From Flavobacteriales bacterium (lineage in GTDB: Bacteria; Bacteroidota; Bacteroidia; Flavobacteriales; JADGDT01): a stretch of 23,960 nt of DNA. A program made the translations under genes and the position numbers. The notes under the pieces are model-generated. The model ran no database searches and had not been told where the DNA came from. It saw nothing but the letters and a program-made list of their open reading frames with translations. Within the stretch, counting starts at the first letter, position 1, and every line of letters begins with the position of its first letter. The DNA is taken from positions 1 through 23,960 of the forward strand of contig JAGLEB010000026.1 of assembly GCA_023145275.1 (NCBI GenBank), given 5' to 3'. Positions 5,435 through 13,724 of this stretch are shown in pieces.

Positions 5435-6619
5435 ATGGCAAAGGAAACTTTCGATCGTTCTAAACCACACTTGAATATTGGAACAATTGGTCACGTTGAC
5501 CACGGTAAAACTACTTTGACTGCTGCCATCACGAAAGTTTTGGCTGAGAAAGGTCTTTCTGCAGCATTGGAATTCGATCAAATCGATAATGCACCAGAAG
5601 AAAAGGAAAGAGGTATTACTATTAATACTTCACACGTTGAGTACTCAACTGCTAACCGTCACTACGCACACGTTGACTGTCCAGGTCACGCGGATTACGT
5701 AAAGAACATGGTTACTGGTGCTGCTCAAATGGATGGTGCTATTTTAGTAGTTGCTGCTACAGATGGTCCAATGCCACAAACTCGTGAGCACATCCTTTTA
5801 GGTCGCCAGGTTGGTATCCCTAGAATGGTTGTATTCATGAATAAAGTGGATATGGTAGATGATGAGGAACTTCTTGAACTAGTTGATATGGAGATCCGTG
5901 AGCTATTATCTTTCTATGAGTATGATGGAGATAATGGTCCTGTGATTCAAGGTTCTGCTTTAGGTGGACTTAACAATGAGCCAGAGTGGGTAGAGAAAAT
6001 CATGGAATTGATGGAAGCTGTTGACTCTTGGATTGAATTACCAAAAAGAGATGTTGATAAAGATTTCTTAATGCCAGTAGAGGATGTATTCTCTATTACA
6101 GGTCGTGGAACTGTTGCTACAGGTCGTATCGAAATGGGTATTGCTAACACTGGAGATTCTGTTGATATTATCGGTATGGGTGCTGAGAAATTAACTTCTA
6201 CTATTACAGGAGTTGAGATGTTCCGTAAGATCCTTGATAGAGGTGAAGCTGGAGATAATGTTGGTATCCTATTAAGAGGTATTGCAAAAGAGGATATTAA
6301 AAGAGGAATGGTAATCTGTAAGCCAGGTTCTGTAACTCCACACGCTCACTTCAAAGCTGAGGTTTATATCCTTAAGAAAGAAGAAGGTGGTCGTCACACT
6401 CCATTCCATAATAAATACCGTCCTCAGTTCTACGTACGTACAACTGATGTAACTGGAGAGATTATTCTTCCAGAAGGTGTTGAAATGGTTATGCCTGGTG
6501 ATAACTTAACTATTACTGTTGAGCTTATTCAGCCAATTGCATTAAACGTAGGTCTTCGTTTCGCAATCCGTGAAGGTGGTCGTACAGTAGGTGCAGGTCA
6601 GGTAACTGAAATGCTATAA
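5435..6619 (+). CDS. tuf: Elongation factor Tu
   Basis: This 394-residue GTPase delivers aminoacyl-tRNA to the ribosome A site. The nucleotide-binding motifs are all present: P-loop GHVDHGKT (19-26), switch I RGITI (59-63), DCPGH with catalytic His85 (81-85), NKVD (136-139) and SAL near residue 174. The beta-barrel domains II and III (about 205-394) end normally in GQVTEML. Length and motifs are those of a full EF-Tu. The ATG at 5435 follows an A/T-rich leader without a Shine-Dalgarno sequence. tuf lies between tRNA-Thr and tRNA-Trp, so one precursor transcript probably yields tRNAs and EF-Tu mRNA, coupling the factor with its ligands. Domain II binds the tRNA acceptor end. Confidence 0.98.
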   Translation: MAKETFDRSKPHLNIGTIGHVDHGKTTLTAAITKVLAEKGLSAALEFDQIDNAPEEKERGITINTSHVEYSTANRHYAHVDCPGHADYVKNMVTGAAQMDGAILVVAATDGPMPQTREHILLGRQVGIPRMVVFMNKVDMVDDEELLELVDMEIRELLSFYEYDGDNGPVIQGSALGGLNNEPEWVEKIMELMEAVDSWIELPKRDVDKDFLMPVEDVFSITGRGTVATGRIEMGIANTGDSVDIIGMGAEKLTSTITGVEMFRKILDRGEAGDNVGILLRGIAKEDIKRGMVICKPGSVTPHAHFKAEVYILKKEEGGRHTPFHNKYRPQFYVRTTDVTGEIILPEGVEMVMPGDNLTITVELIQPIALNVGLRFAIREGGRTVGAGQVTEML

Positions 6620-6640
6620 TCTAATAAATTTAGATATAAT

Positions 6641-6668
6641 AAAGGAGGTGTTTTCGAACACCTTCTTT
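6641..6668 (+). other. TTCG-loop hairpin with 16S-tail-complementary arm
   Basis: AAAGGAGGTGTT (6641-6652) pairs over all 12 positions (one G-T) with AACACCTTCTTT (6657-6668) across a TTCG loop. It lies between tuf and tRNA-Trp. The arm AAAGGAGGTG is the exact complement of the usual bacterial 16S rRNA 3' tail. It may be a weak terminator (only CTTCTTTAT follows), an RNase processing site, or a 3' stabiliser of tuf mRNA. Confidence 0.75.
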
Positions 6669-6675
6669 ATGTAAT

Positions 6676-6748
6676 ACGGGTGTAGCTCAGCTGGTAGAGC
6701 AGTGGTCTCCAAAACCAAAGGTCGTGAGTTCGATCCTTACCACCCGTG
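6676..6748 (+). tRNA. tRNA-Trp (CCA)
   Basis: A 73-base tRNA. The acceptor stem ACGGGTG (6676-6682) pairs with CACCCGT (6741-6747), with discriminator G6748. The anticodon loop CTCCAAA carries CCA. The T-loop is TTCGATC. CCA is not encoded at the 3' end. It ends 17 bases before the secE start, the usual tuf-trnW-secE order. Confidence 0.96.
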
Positions 6749-6765
6749 CAAATCCAATATATGAC

Positions 6766-6960
6766 ATGGAACAGAAATCAAATTTTGTAAAAGAATCTTA
6801 CCAAGAATTAGTTGAGAAAACTACTTGGCCAAAATGGGACGATCTTCAATCGAATACAGTTACAGTAGCTGGAGCATCAGTAGTGATTGCACTTGCTATT
6901 TTTGCAGCTGATAAGTTTTTTGAATATAGCGTTGATTCTTATTTTCAAATTTTTCAATAA
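6766..6960 (+). CDS. secE: Preprotein translocase subunit SecE
   Basis: This 64-residue single-membrane-span protein is part of the SecYEG channel for secreted and membrane proteins. It opens MEQKSNFVKESYQELVEKT, followed by the conserved amphipathic-helix motif TTWPKWDDLQSNT (about 26-38). One transmembrane helix follows (about 40-58, VTVAGASVVIALAIFAADKFF). It is a short SecE of the type usual outside the proteobacteria. The ATG at 6766 is chosen because the frame extended upstream runs into tRNA-Trp. nusG begins 22 bases downstream, the standard secE-nusG pair. Confidence 0.95.
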   Translation: MEQKSNFVKESYQELVEKTTWPKWDDLQSNTVTVAGASVVIALAIFAADKFFEYSVDSYFQIFQ

Positions 6961-6982
6961 TCGATTTAGATTATAATTAAGT

Positions 6983-7531
6983 ATGAGTGAATCTGTAAAA
7001 AAATGGTACGTTGTACGTGCTGCTAGTGGTCAGGAAAATAAAGTAAAACACTACATAGAGTTAGAAATGACTCGTGATTTAGGGGATTATGTAGAACAAG
7101 TTTTAGTTCCTACCGAGAAGGTTTACCAAATGCGTCAAGGGAAGAAGATCCAGAAAGAGAAAGTGTATTTCTCTGGGTACCTTTTTGTTGAGTGTGCCTT
7201 AGTTGGTGAAGTTGCTCATACAATTAAGTCTATACCTGGAGTAATAGGTTTTTTAAGTGAAACTAAAGGAGGAGATCCTGTTCCATTGAGAAAATCTGAG
7301 GTTAGACGTATGTTAGGTCAGGTTGATGATATGGAAGAGTCTAACTTAAATGTTAATATTCCTTACATTGTTGGCGAGACTATAAAAGTAGTAGATGGTC
7401 CTTTTAATGGTTTCAATGGAACTATTGAAAAGATTCATGAAGAAAAGCGTAAACTTGAAGTTATGGTTAAGATTTTCGGAAGAAAAACACCATTAGAATT
7501 GAGTTATATGCAAGTAGATAAAGTATCATAA
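6983..7531 (+). CDS. nusG: Transcription termination/antitermination factor NusG
   Basis: This 182-residue protein has an N-terminal NGN domain (about 6-110; KKWYVVRAASGQENKVKHYIE and VYFSGYLFVECAL) that binds the RNA polymerase clamp. Its C-terminal KOW domain (about 125-180; GETIKVVDGPFNGFNGTIEKI) contacts Rho or ribosomal protein uS10. It suppresses pausing and couples transcription to translation. Length is normal with no large insertion. It sits between secE and rplK, and the 75-base gap to rplK holds no terminator that I can see. Confidence 0.97.
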   Translation: MSESVKKWYVVRAASGQENKVKHYIELEMTRDLGDYVEQVLVPTEKVYQMRQGKKIQKEKVYFSGYLFVECALVGEVAHTIKSIPGVIGFLSETKGGDPVPLRKSEVRRMLGQVDDMEESNLNVNIPYIVGETIKVVDGPFNGFNGTIEKIHEEKRKLEVMVKIFGRKTPLELSYMQVDKVS

Positions 7532-7606
7532 TTATTATTATAATATCTGATAGATATTGATGATTGCTTCCACACTCGTTATATATCAGAAAAACTAGAA
7601 GTAGAA

Positions 7607-8047
7607 ATGGCAAAAGAAATTAGCGCGCTGATTAAGTTGCAAATAAAAGGTGGTGCTGCGAATCCATCGCCACCAGTTGGTCCTGCATTAGGAGCAAAAG
7701 GGGTGAACATTATGGAGTTCTGTAAGCAGTTCAACGCTCGTACACAAGATAAAGCTGGAAAAGTTTTACCTGTTGCGATAACTGTTTATGGTGATAAATC
7801 TTTCGATTTTATTATCAAAACTCCTCCTGCAGCAGTTCAATTATTGGAAGCGGCGAAAATCAAGAAAGGTTCACCTGAACCTAACAGAAATAAGGTAGCA
7901 AGCGTAACTTGGGATCAAATTAAAGTAATAGCTGAAGATAAGATGGCAGATTTAAATGCCTTCAAAGTTGAATCAGCAATGCTTATGATCGCTGGAACAG
8001 CAAGATCTATGGGATTAACAGTTAAGGGAGAAGCTCCTACTAAATAA
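7607..8047 (+). CDS. rplK: Large ribosomal subunit protein uL11
   Basis: This 146-residue protein has the N-terminal factor-interacting domain (IKLQIKGGAANPSPPVGPALG at about 8-28, with the proline-rich switch) and the C-terminal rRNA-binding domain (about 75-140). It binds 23S rRNA at the GTPase centre, controls factor-dependent GTP hydrolysis and is needed for RelA activation. The length is normal. It heads the rplK-rplA pair, with 16 bases to rplA. The preceding 75-base leader contains CTGATA/TATCAG arms but no L1-site mimic that I can identify with confidence. Confidence 0.97.
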   Translation: MAKEISALIKLQIKGGAANPSPPVGPALGAKGVNIMEFCKQFNARTQDKAGKVLPVAITVYGDKSFDFIIKTPPAAVQLLEAAKIKKGSPEPNRNKVASVTWDQIKVIAEDKMADLNAFKVESAMLMIAGTARSMGLTVKGEAPTK

Positions 8048-8063
8048 TTAAACTTATTCTAAA

Positions 8064-8756
8064 ATGGCTAAATTGACAAAAAAACAAAAAGAAGCTGTTT
8101 CTAAAGTTGAAAAGAATAAGCTTTATACTTTAGAAGAAGCATCTGCATTAGTTAAAGAGATTACAAACGTAAACTTTGACGCTTCTGTAGACATGGCTGT
8201 TAGACTTGGAGTAGATCCTCGTAGAGCAAATCAAATGGTTCGTGGTGTTGTTACTCTTCCTCATGGAACAGGTAAGGATATTAAGGTACTTGCATTAGTT
8301 ACTCCTGATAAAGAGGAGGAAGCTAGAGCTGCTGGTGCTGATTACGCTGGATTAGACGAATACCTTCAGAAAATTAAAGGTGGTTGGACTGATATCGATG
8401 TAATTATTACTATGCCTTCAGTGATGGGTAAAATAGGACCATTAGGTCGTGTTTTAGGACCTAGAGGTTTAATGCCTAACCCTAAGACAGGTACAGTGAC
8501 TATGGATGTTGCTAAAGCTGTTAAAGAGGTTAAAGCTGGTAAGATCGACTTTAGAGTAGATAAAACTGGTATTATCCACGCAGGAATAGCTAAGGTATCT
8601 TTCGATGCTAGTAAAATCGAGGACAATGCTCAAGAGCTTTTACAGATTTTACTTAAACTTAAGCCAACGGCTGCAAAAGGTACTTATATTAAAAGTATCT
8701 ATATGTCTAGCACAATGAGTCTGGGTATAGAAATCGATCCTAAAAGTATTTCATAA
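8064..8756 (+). CDS. rplA: Large ribosomal subunit protein uL1
   Basis: This 230-residue protein forms the L1 stalk that moves E-site tRNA. The family signature near residues 116-140 (MPSVMGKIGPLGRVLGPRGL...MPNPK) is clear, and the two-domain pattern is complete, with domain II inserted in the middle. In many bacteria L1 also binds its own operon mRNA and represses translation. No target site could be recognised here. rplJ starts 19 bases downstream, so the four ribosomal genes are tightly packed. Confidence 0.97.
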   Translation: MAKLTKKQKEAVSKVEKNKLYTLEEASALVKEITNVNFDASVDMAVRLGVDPRRANQMVRGVVTLPHGTGKDIKVLALVTPDKEEEARAAGADYAGLDEYLQKIKGGWTDIDVIITMPSVMGKIGPLGRVLGPRGLMPNPKTGTVTMDVAKAVKEVKAGKIDFRVDKTGIIHAGIAKVSFDASKIEDNAQELLQILLKLKPTAAKGTYIKSIYMSSTMSLGIEIDPKSIS

Positions 8757-8775
8757 GTAGAATAAATTCTAAATC

Positions 8776-9294
8776 ATGACAAGAAACGAAAAAAGTACCG
8801 TTATAGAGAATTTAACTACTTTGTTAGCGGAAAGTAAGACTATATATTTGGCTGATATTTCAGCAATGAATGCTGAAGCAACTAGTAATTTACGTAGAGC
8901 TTGTTTCAAAGCGAACGTAACATTAGCTGTAGTCAAAAATACGTTGCTTTCAAAAGCAATGGAAAATGTAGATAAGGATTTTGGTGATTTATCAACAGTC
9001 TTAAAAGGTAATACTTCAGTAATGATTTCAGAAGCACCTAATGCTCCTGCTAAAGTTATTAAAGAATTCCGTAAGAAAAAAGATAAGCCAGTTCTTAAAG
9101 GTGCATATGTACAAGAAGGTGTTTATATTGGGGATGACCAATTAGATACTCTTGTAGGTATCAAATCTCGTGAGGAGCTTATTGGAGATATTATTACACT
9201 TCTTCAATCGCCTGCTAAAAATGTTATCTCGGCACTTCTTAATGGCCGTGATAATGATGAGGCAGAAGAAACTCCAGCTGAGGTTGCTGAGTAA
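8776..9294 (+). CDS. rplJ: Large ribosomal subunit protein uL10
   Basis: This 172-residue protein is the base of the ribosomal stalk. An N-terminal rRNA-binding domain (about 1-130) is followed by the C-terminal helix (about 145-165, LLQSPAKNVISALLNG) that carries L12 dimers. The acidic tail DNDEAEETPAEVAE is typical of the phylum. In E. coli the L10-L12 complex represses its own synthesis through a long leader ahead of rplJ. Here only 19 bases separate it from rplA, so such a leader would have to lie within rplA or be absent. rplL follows after 66 bases. Confidence 0.97.
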   Translation: MTRNEKSTVIENLTTLLAESKTIYLADISAMNAEATSNLRRACFKANVTLAVVKNTLLSKAMENVDKDFGDLSTVLKGNTSVMISEAPNAPAKVIKEFRKKKDKPVLKGAYVQEGVYIGDDQLDTLVGIKSREELIGDIITLLQSPAKNVISALLNGRDNDEAEETPAEVAE

Positions 9295-9360
9295 TTATCA
9301 TTGTATATAACGCAATATATATATTAAATTAAGTATTAAATTATTTTAAAGTACATTAAA

Positions 9361-9729
9361 ATGGCAGAATTAAAAGAATTTGCAGAACAATTAGTTAACT
9401 TAACTGTTAAAGAAGTTAACGAATTAGCTACTATATTAAAAGATGAGTATGGTATCGAGCCAGCAGCTGCTGTTGCTGTAGCTGGACCTGCTGGAGGAGG
9501 CGAAGAAGCTGAAGAGAAAACAGAATTTGACGTTATCTTAGTAGCTGCAGGTGGATCAAAACTTAAGGTTGTTAAAGCTGTTAAAGAATTAGCAGGTTTA
9601 GGTCTTAAAGATGCTAAGGCATTAGTTGACTCTGCACCAGCTCCAATTAAAGAAGGAGTATCTAAGGATGAAGCAGAAGCTCTTAAAGCAGAATTAGAAG
9701 CTGTAGGTGCTGAAGTTGAGGTTAAGTAA
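9361..9729 (+). CDS. rplL: Large ribosomal subunit protein bL12 (L7/L12)
   Basis: This 122-residue acidic stalk protein has an N-terminal dimerisation domain (about 1-32), an Ala/Gly-rich hinge (about 34-50, PAAAVAVAGPAGGGEEAEE) and a C-terminal factor-binding domain (about 53-122) with the conserved KLKVVKAVKE and GLGLKDAKALVD. It recruits EF-Tu, EF-G, IF2 and RF3. The 66-base AT-rich gap before it may give extra translation initiation for the multi-copy product. A strong hairpin lies 24 bases after its stop, separating it from rpoB. Confidence 0.97.
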   Translation: MAELKEFAEQLVNLTVKEVNELATILKDEYGIEPAAAVAVAGPAGGGEEAEEKTEFDVILVAAGGSKLKVVKAVKELAGLGLKDAKALVDSAPAPIKEGVSKDEAEALKAELEAVGAEVEVK

Positions 9730-9753
9730 TCTCAACCATATCAAATAAAAAAA

Positions 9754-9796
9754 GGTTTAGGTCAGGAGGTAGTCCCTCTTTGACCTAAACCCTTTT
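9754..9796 (+). terminator. rplL-rpoB attenuator
   Basis: GGTTTAGGTCA (9754-9764) pairs perfectly with TGACCTAAACC (9781-9791). The stem continues with GGAGG/CCTCT (9765-9769 and 9775-9779, one G-T) around the loop TAGTC, and CTTTT follows. rpoB has no other obvious promoter nearby, so partial read-through, as at the rplL-rpoB attenuator of E. coli, is the likely way polymerase is made less than stalk protein. Confidence 0.85.
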
Positions 9797-9839
9797 GTGT
9801 ATATTATTTTTTTGTTAGTAATTTCAAAATTTTAGTCCA

Positions 9840-12800
9840 TTGGCATTGACAAATAATTCCGGAAGAATCAGTTTTGCGTCAATTAAGGATCAATTAGAAT
9901 ATCCTGATTTTCTTGATATTCAGATTAAATCCTTCATGGATTTCTTTCAACTAGAAACCAAAGGTGACGACAGGGGTGACGAAGGTTTGTTCAGAACATT
10001 TTCTGAAAACTTTCCTATTACAGACACAAGAAATCAATTTGTTTTAGAATTTATTGATTATTTTGTTGATCCACCTCGATACTCTATTTCAGAGTGTATC
10101 GATAGAGGCTTAACGTATAGTGTGCCTCTAAAATCAAGAATGAAACTGTATTGTACAGATCCAGAACACGAAGACTTCGAGACTATCGTGCAGGATGTGT
10201 ACTTGGGTACAATTCCTTATATGACTCCAAGTGGTACGTTTGTTATCAACGGAGCAGAAAGAGTTGTTGTTTCTCAGTTACACCGTTCGCCTGGTGTATT
10301 CTTCGGGCAGTCATTCCACGCTAATGGTACTAAATTGTACTCTGCGCGTATTATTCCTTTTAAAGGTTCTTGGATCGAATTCGCTACAGACATTAATAGT
10401 GTTATGTATGCTTATATCGACCGTAAAAAGAAGTTGCCTTTAACAACTCTTCTTCGTGCAATTGGTTACGAAAGAGATAAAGATATTCTTGAAATTTTCG
10501 ACCTTGCAGAGGAGGTTAAAGTTTCAAAATCTGGTCTTAAAAAGGTTATGGGGCGTACCCTAGCTGCCAGAGTTCTTAATAGTTGGTATGAGGATTTCGT
10601 AGACGAAGATACTGGAGAAGTTGTATCTATCGAGCGTAACGAAATCGTTATTGACCGTGATACTGTTCTAGAAAAAGAACATATCGAAGAAATATTAGAT
10701 TCTGGTGTAAAGACTATTTTGCTTCATAAGCAAGATTTGGCTATTGATTATGCTATTATTTATAATACTCTTCAAAAAGATCCAACAAATTCTGAAAAAG
10801 AGGCTGTTGAACATATATATAGACAATTACGTAATGCTGAACCGCCAGATGAAGAAACTGCTCGTGGAATTATCGACAAGCTTTTCTTTAGTGAGACTCG
10901 TTATAGTCTTGGTGAGGTAGGACGTTATAGAATTAATAAAAAGCTAGGTCTTGATATTGATCTTGATCAGCAAGTATTGACTAAGCATGATATTATCACA
11001 ATCATTAAGTATTTGATTGAGCTTATCAATTCTAAGGCTGAGATTGATGATATTGATCACTTATCAAATAGACGTGTACGTACAGTTGGAGAACAAATGT
11101 CAAACCAGTTTGGTGTTGGTTTAGCTCGTATGGCTCGTACTATTCGTGAGAGAATGAATGTTCGTGATAATGAGGTGTTTACTCCTGTTGATTTGATCAA
11201 CGCTAAAACACTTTCATCTGTTATTAACTCGTTCTTTGGAACTAACCAGTTGTCTCAGTTTATGGATCAAACAAATCCATTAGCAGAGATTACTCACAAA
11301 CGTAGACTATCAGCTCTTGGGCCAGGTGGACTTTCTCGTGAAAGAGCAGGTTTCGAGGTTCGAGATGTTCACTATACTCACTACGGACGTCTTTGTCCTA
11401 TTGAGACACCAGAGGGACCAAATATTGGTCTTATTTCTTCTCTTAGTGTTTACGCAAAAGTAAACCGAATGGGATTCATCGAAACTCCTTATAGGGCTGT
11501 TGTAGATGGTAAAGTTGATATGTCTGCTGGGGCTACTTATTTAAGTGCCGAAGAAGAAGAAGAAAAGACTATTGCACAAGCAAATGCCGTTTTAGATAGT
11601 GATGGTAATTTCTTGAGTGATAGAATTAAAGCTCGTGAGGAAGGTGATTTCCCTGTTGTGAATGCTTCCCAATTAGACTATATGGATGTTGCTGCTAATC
11701 AGATTGCATCTATTTCGGCTTCATTAATTCCTTTCTTGGAACACGATGATGCCAACCGTGCGTTGATGGGATCTAACATGATGCGTCAAGCAGTACCTTT
11801 ATTACGTCCTGAAGCGCCTATTGTTGGTACAGGGCTTGAGAAGCGTGTTGCTAAGGATTCTCGTGTATTGATTAATGCTGAAGGAAATGGTGTTGTTGAG
11901 AAAGTAGATGCTAGAGAAATTACAGTAAGATATGATAGAACAGAAGATGAAAAGCTTGTAAGTTTTGATTCTGATTACGTATCTTATCCATTGATAAAAT
12001 TCCGTAGAACTAACCAAGGTACTAATATTAACCTTAGACCGATTGTTGTTAAAGGACAGCGTGTTGAAAAAGGAGAAGTACTTTGTCAAGGTTATGCTAC
12101 TGAAAAAGGAGAATTGGCATTGGGTCGTAACTTAAGAGTTGCATTCATGCCTTGGAAAGGTTATAACTTTGAGGATGCGATTGTAATATCTGAACGTGTA
12201 GTACGTGAAGATATCTTTACATCTATCCATATTGATGAGTATAGTTTAGAGGTTCGTGATACTAAATTAGGTGTTGAGGAACTTACTAACGATATTCCTA
12301 ACGTTAGTGAAGAAGCTACAAAAGACCTTGATGAGAACGGTATTATCAGAATTGGTGCTGAAGTTGGACCTGGAGATATCCTTATTGGTAAAATTACTCC
12401 AAAAGGAGAATCAGATCCTTCGCCAGAAGAGAAACTTTTACGTGCAATCTTTGGTGACAAAGCAGGTGATGTAAAAGATGCTTCTCTAAAGGCTTCGCCA
12501 TCATTACACGGTGTTGTAATTGATAAGAAATTATTCTCTAGAAGTGTTAAGGATAAAAAGACTCGCGTTCAAGATAAAGAGGAAATAGAGAGGTTAGAAA
12601 TGGAATTTATTACTAAGGATGAATTGCTTAGAGGTAAATTAATCGAAAAACTTCACACTTTAGTTACTGGGAAAACATCGCAAGGTGTTATGAATGATCT
12701 TCATGAGATTATTATACCTAAGGGTACTAAGTTTACTCTTAAATTGCTTAATAACTTAGAGGATTTCCAACACTTAGTATTTGGAAAATGGACTACCGAG

Positions 12801-13652
12801 GATGAGAAGAATAAACTTATTTCTTACTTGATTCATAATTATAAGATTAAAGTTCAGGATTTACAAGGAGCTTTGAGACGAAAGAAATTTACTATTTCTG
12901 TCGGTGATGAACTTCCTGCTGGAATTTTGAAACTAGCTAAAGTTTATGTTGCTAAGAAGCGTAAGTTGAAAGTTGGAGATAAAATGGCTGGACGTCACGG
13001 AAACAAGGGTATTGTTGCTCGTATAGTTCGTGATGAGGATATGCCATTTATGGAAGATGGATCGCCAGTTGATATAGTATTGAATCCACTAGGTGTGCCA
13101 TCTCGTATGAACCTTGGTCAGATTTATGAAACTGTTCTTGGATGGGCAGGTCATAACTTAGGTCAAACTTATGCTACTCCAATATTTGATGGAGCAACTA
13201 TCGAGCAAATTAATGAGCTTACTGAAAAAGCGGGAGTTCCGTTATATGGTACAGTTCACTTGTACGATGGTGGAACAGGAAAACGCTTTGATCAGCCTGC
13301 AACTGTTGGTATTGTGTACATGATTAAGCTTGGACACATGATTGACGATAAAATGCACGCTCGTTCAATAGGACCATACTCATTGATTACGCAGCAACCT
13401 CTTGGAGGTAAAGCGCAATTTGGAGGTCAGCGTTTTGGAGAGATGGAAGTTTGGGCACTTGAAGCTTATGGTGCATCAAATATTCTTCGTGAGATACTTA
13501 CAGTAAAATCTGATGATGTTGTAGGTAGAGCAAAATCTTATGAAGCGATCGTTAAAGGTGATGCAATGCCTGAGCCGGGAATCCCTGAATCATTCAACGT
13601 ATTGTTGCATGAGCTTAGAGGTCTAGGATTGAGTATTACACTTTCTGAGTAG
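9840..13652 (+). CDS. rpoB: RNA polymerase beta subunit
   Basis: This 1270-residue protein forms one jaw of the catalytic centre of RNA polymerase. The rifampicin-binding cluster (about 468-495; TNQLSQFMDQTNP, EITHKRRLSALGPGG) is intact, with the residues expected of a sensitive enzyme. PIETPEGPNIGL follows at about 519 and GRHGNKGIVARIVRDEDMPF at about 1054. The C terminus (VLLHELRGLGLSITL) binds beta prime. Translation appears to begin at TTG 9840: the frame is closed by TAA at 9819-9821, no ATG occurs upstream, and the first internal ATG is codon 33, inside the conserved EYPDFLDIQIKSF region. TTG at 9846 is a second possibility. It lies 44 bases after the attenuator and 72 bases before rpoC. 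Confidence 0.97.
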   Translation: MALTNNSGRISFASIKDQLEYPDFLDIQIKSFMDFFQLETKGDDRGDEGLFRTFSENFPITDTRNQFVLEFIDYFVDPPRYSISECIDRGLTYSVPLKSRMKLYCTDPEHEDFETIVQDVYLGTIPYMTPSGTFVINGAERVVVSQLHRSPGVFFGQSFHANGTKLYSARIIPFKGSWIEFATDINSVMYAYIDRKKKLPLTTLLRAIGYERDKDILEIFDLAEEVKVSKSGLKKVMGRTLAARVLNSWYEDFVDEDTGEVVSIERNEIVIDRDTVLEKEHIEEILDSGVKTILLHKQDLAIDYAIIYNTLQKDPTNSEKEAVEHIYRQLRNAEPPDEETARGIIDKLFFSETRYSLGEVGRYRINKKLGLDIDLDQQVLTKHDIITIIKYLIELINSKAEIDDIDHLSNRRVRTVGEQMSNQFGVGLARMARTIRERMNVRDNEVFTPVDLINAKTLSSVINSFFGTNQLSQFMDQTNPLAEITHKRRLSALGPGGLSRERAGFEVRDVHYTHYGRLCPIETPEGPNIGLISSLSVYAKVNRMGFIETPYRAVVDGKVDMSAGATYLSAEEEEEKTIAQANAVLDSDGNFLSDRIKAREEGDFPVVNASQLDYMDVAANQIASISASLIPFLEHDDANRALMGSNMMRQAVPLLRPEAPIVGTGLEKRVAKDSRVLINAEGNGVVEKVDAREITVRYDRTEDEKLVSFDSDYVSYPLIKFRRTNQGTNINLRPIVVKGQRVEKGEVLCQGYATEKGELALGRNLRVAFMPWKGYNFEDAIVISERVVREDIFTSIHIDEYSLEVRDTKLGVEELTNDIPNVSEEATKDLDENGIIRIGAEVGPGDILIGKITPKGESDPSPEEKLLRAIFGDKAGDVKDASLKASPSLHGVVIDKKLFSRSVKDKKTRVQDKEEIERLEMEFITKDELLRGKLIEKLHTLVTGKTSQGVMNDLHEIIIPKGTKFTLKLLNNLEDFQHLVFGKWTTEDEKNKLISYLIHNYKIKVQDLQGALRRKKFTISVGDELPAGILKLAKVYVAKKRKLKVGDKMAGRHGNKGIVARIVRDEDMPFMEDGSPVDIVLNPLGVPSRMNLGQIYETVLGWAGHNLGQTYATPIFDGATIEQINELTEKAGVPLYGTVHLYDGGTGKRFDQPATVGIVYMIKLGHMIDDKMHARSIGPYSLITQQPLGGKAQFGGQRFGEMEVWALEAYGASNILREILTVKSDDVVGRAKSYEAIVKGDAMPEPGIPESFNVLLHELRGLGLSITLSE

Positions 13653-13658
13653 TTTTGA

Positions 13659-13680
13659 ACTTTGGGCTTCGGCCTAAAGT
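13659..13680 (+). other. cTTCGg hairpin between rpoB and rpoC
   Basis: ACTTTGGGC (13659-13667) pairs with GCCTAAAGT (13672-13680), nine pairs with one G-T, closed by a C(TTCG)G tetraloop, seven bases after the rpoB stop. A mixed AT tract (CTCTATATTTTTT) follows from 13681, so partial termination is possible. An mRNA-stabilising or processing role is equally likely. Confidence 0.7.
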
Positions 13681-13724
13681 CTCTATATTTTTTGTATAAA
13701 TATTAATCAATTACCATAACAGAC

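Noticed and set aside
6724..6765. Earlier start for secE
   Set aside because: That frame begins inside tRNA-Trp; the SecE family opening is at 6766.
7532..7606. L1 autoregulatory site in the rplK leader
   Set aside because: Only a short CTGATA/TATCAG pairing is visible; the features of the L1 binding site could not be identified by eye.
11230..11420. Rifampicin-resistance changes in rpoB
   Set aside because: The cluster QLSQFMDQ, THKRRLSAL is the wild-type, sensitive form.
12161..12460. Minus-strand frame of about 99 codons inside rpoB
   Set aside because: It is the complement of strongly conserved beta-subunit sequence and has no recognisable family; the same holds for minus-strand frames inside rpoC, rplA and tuf.
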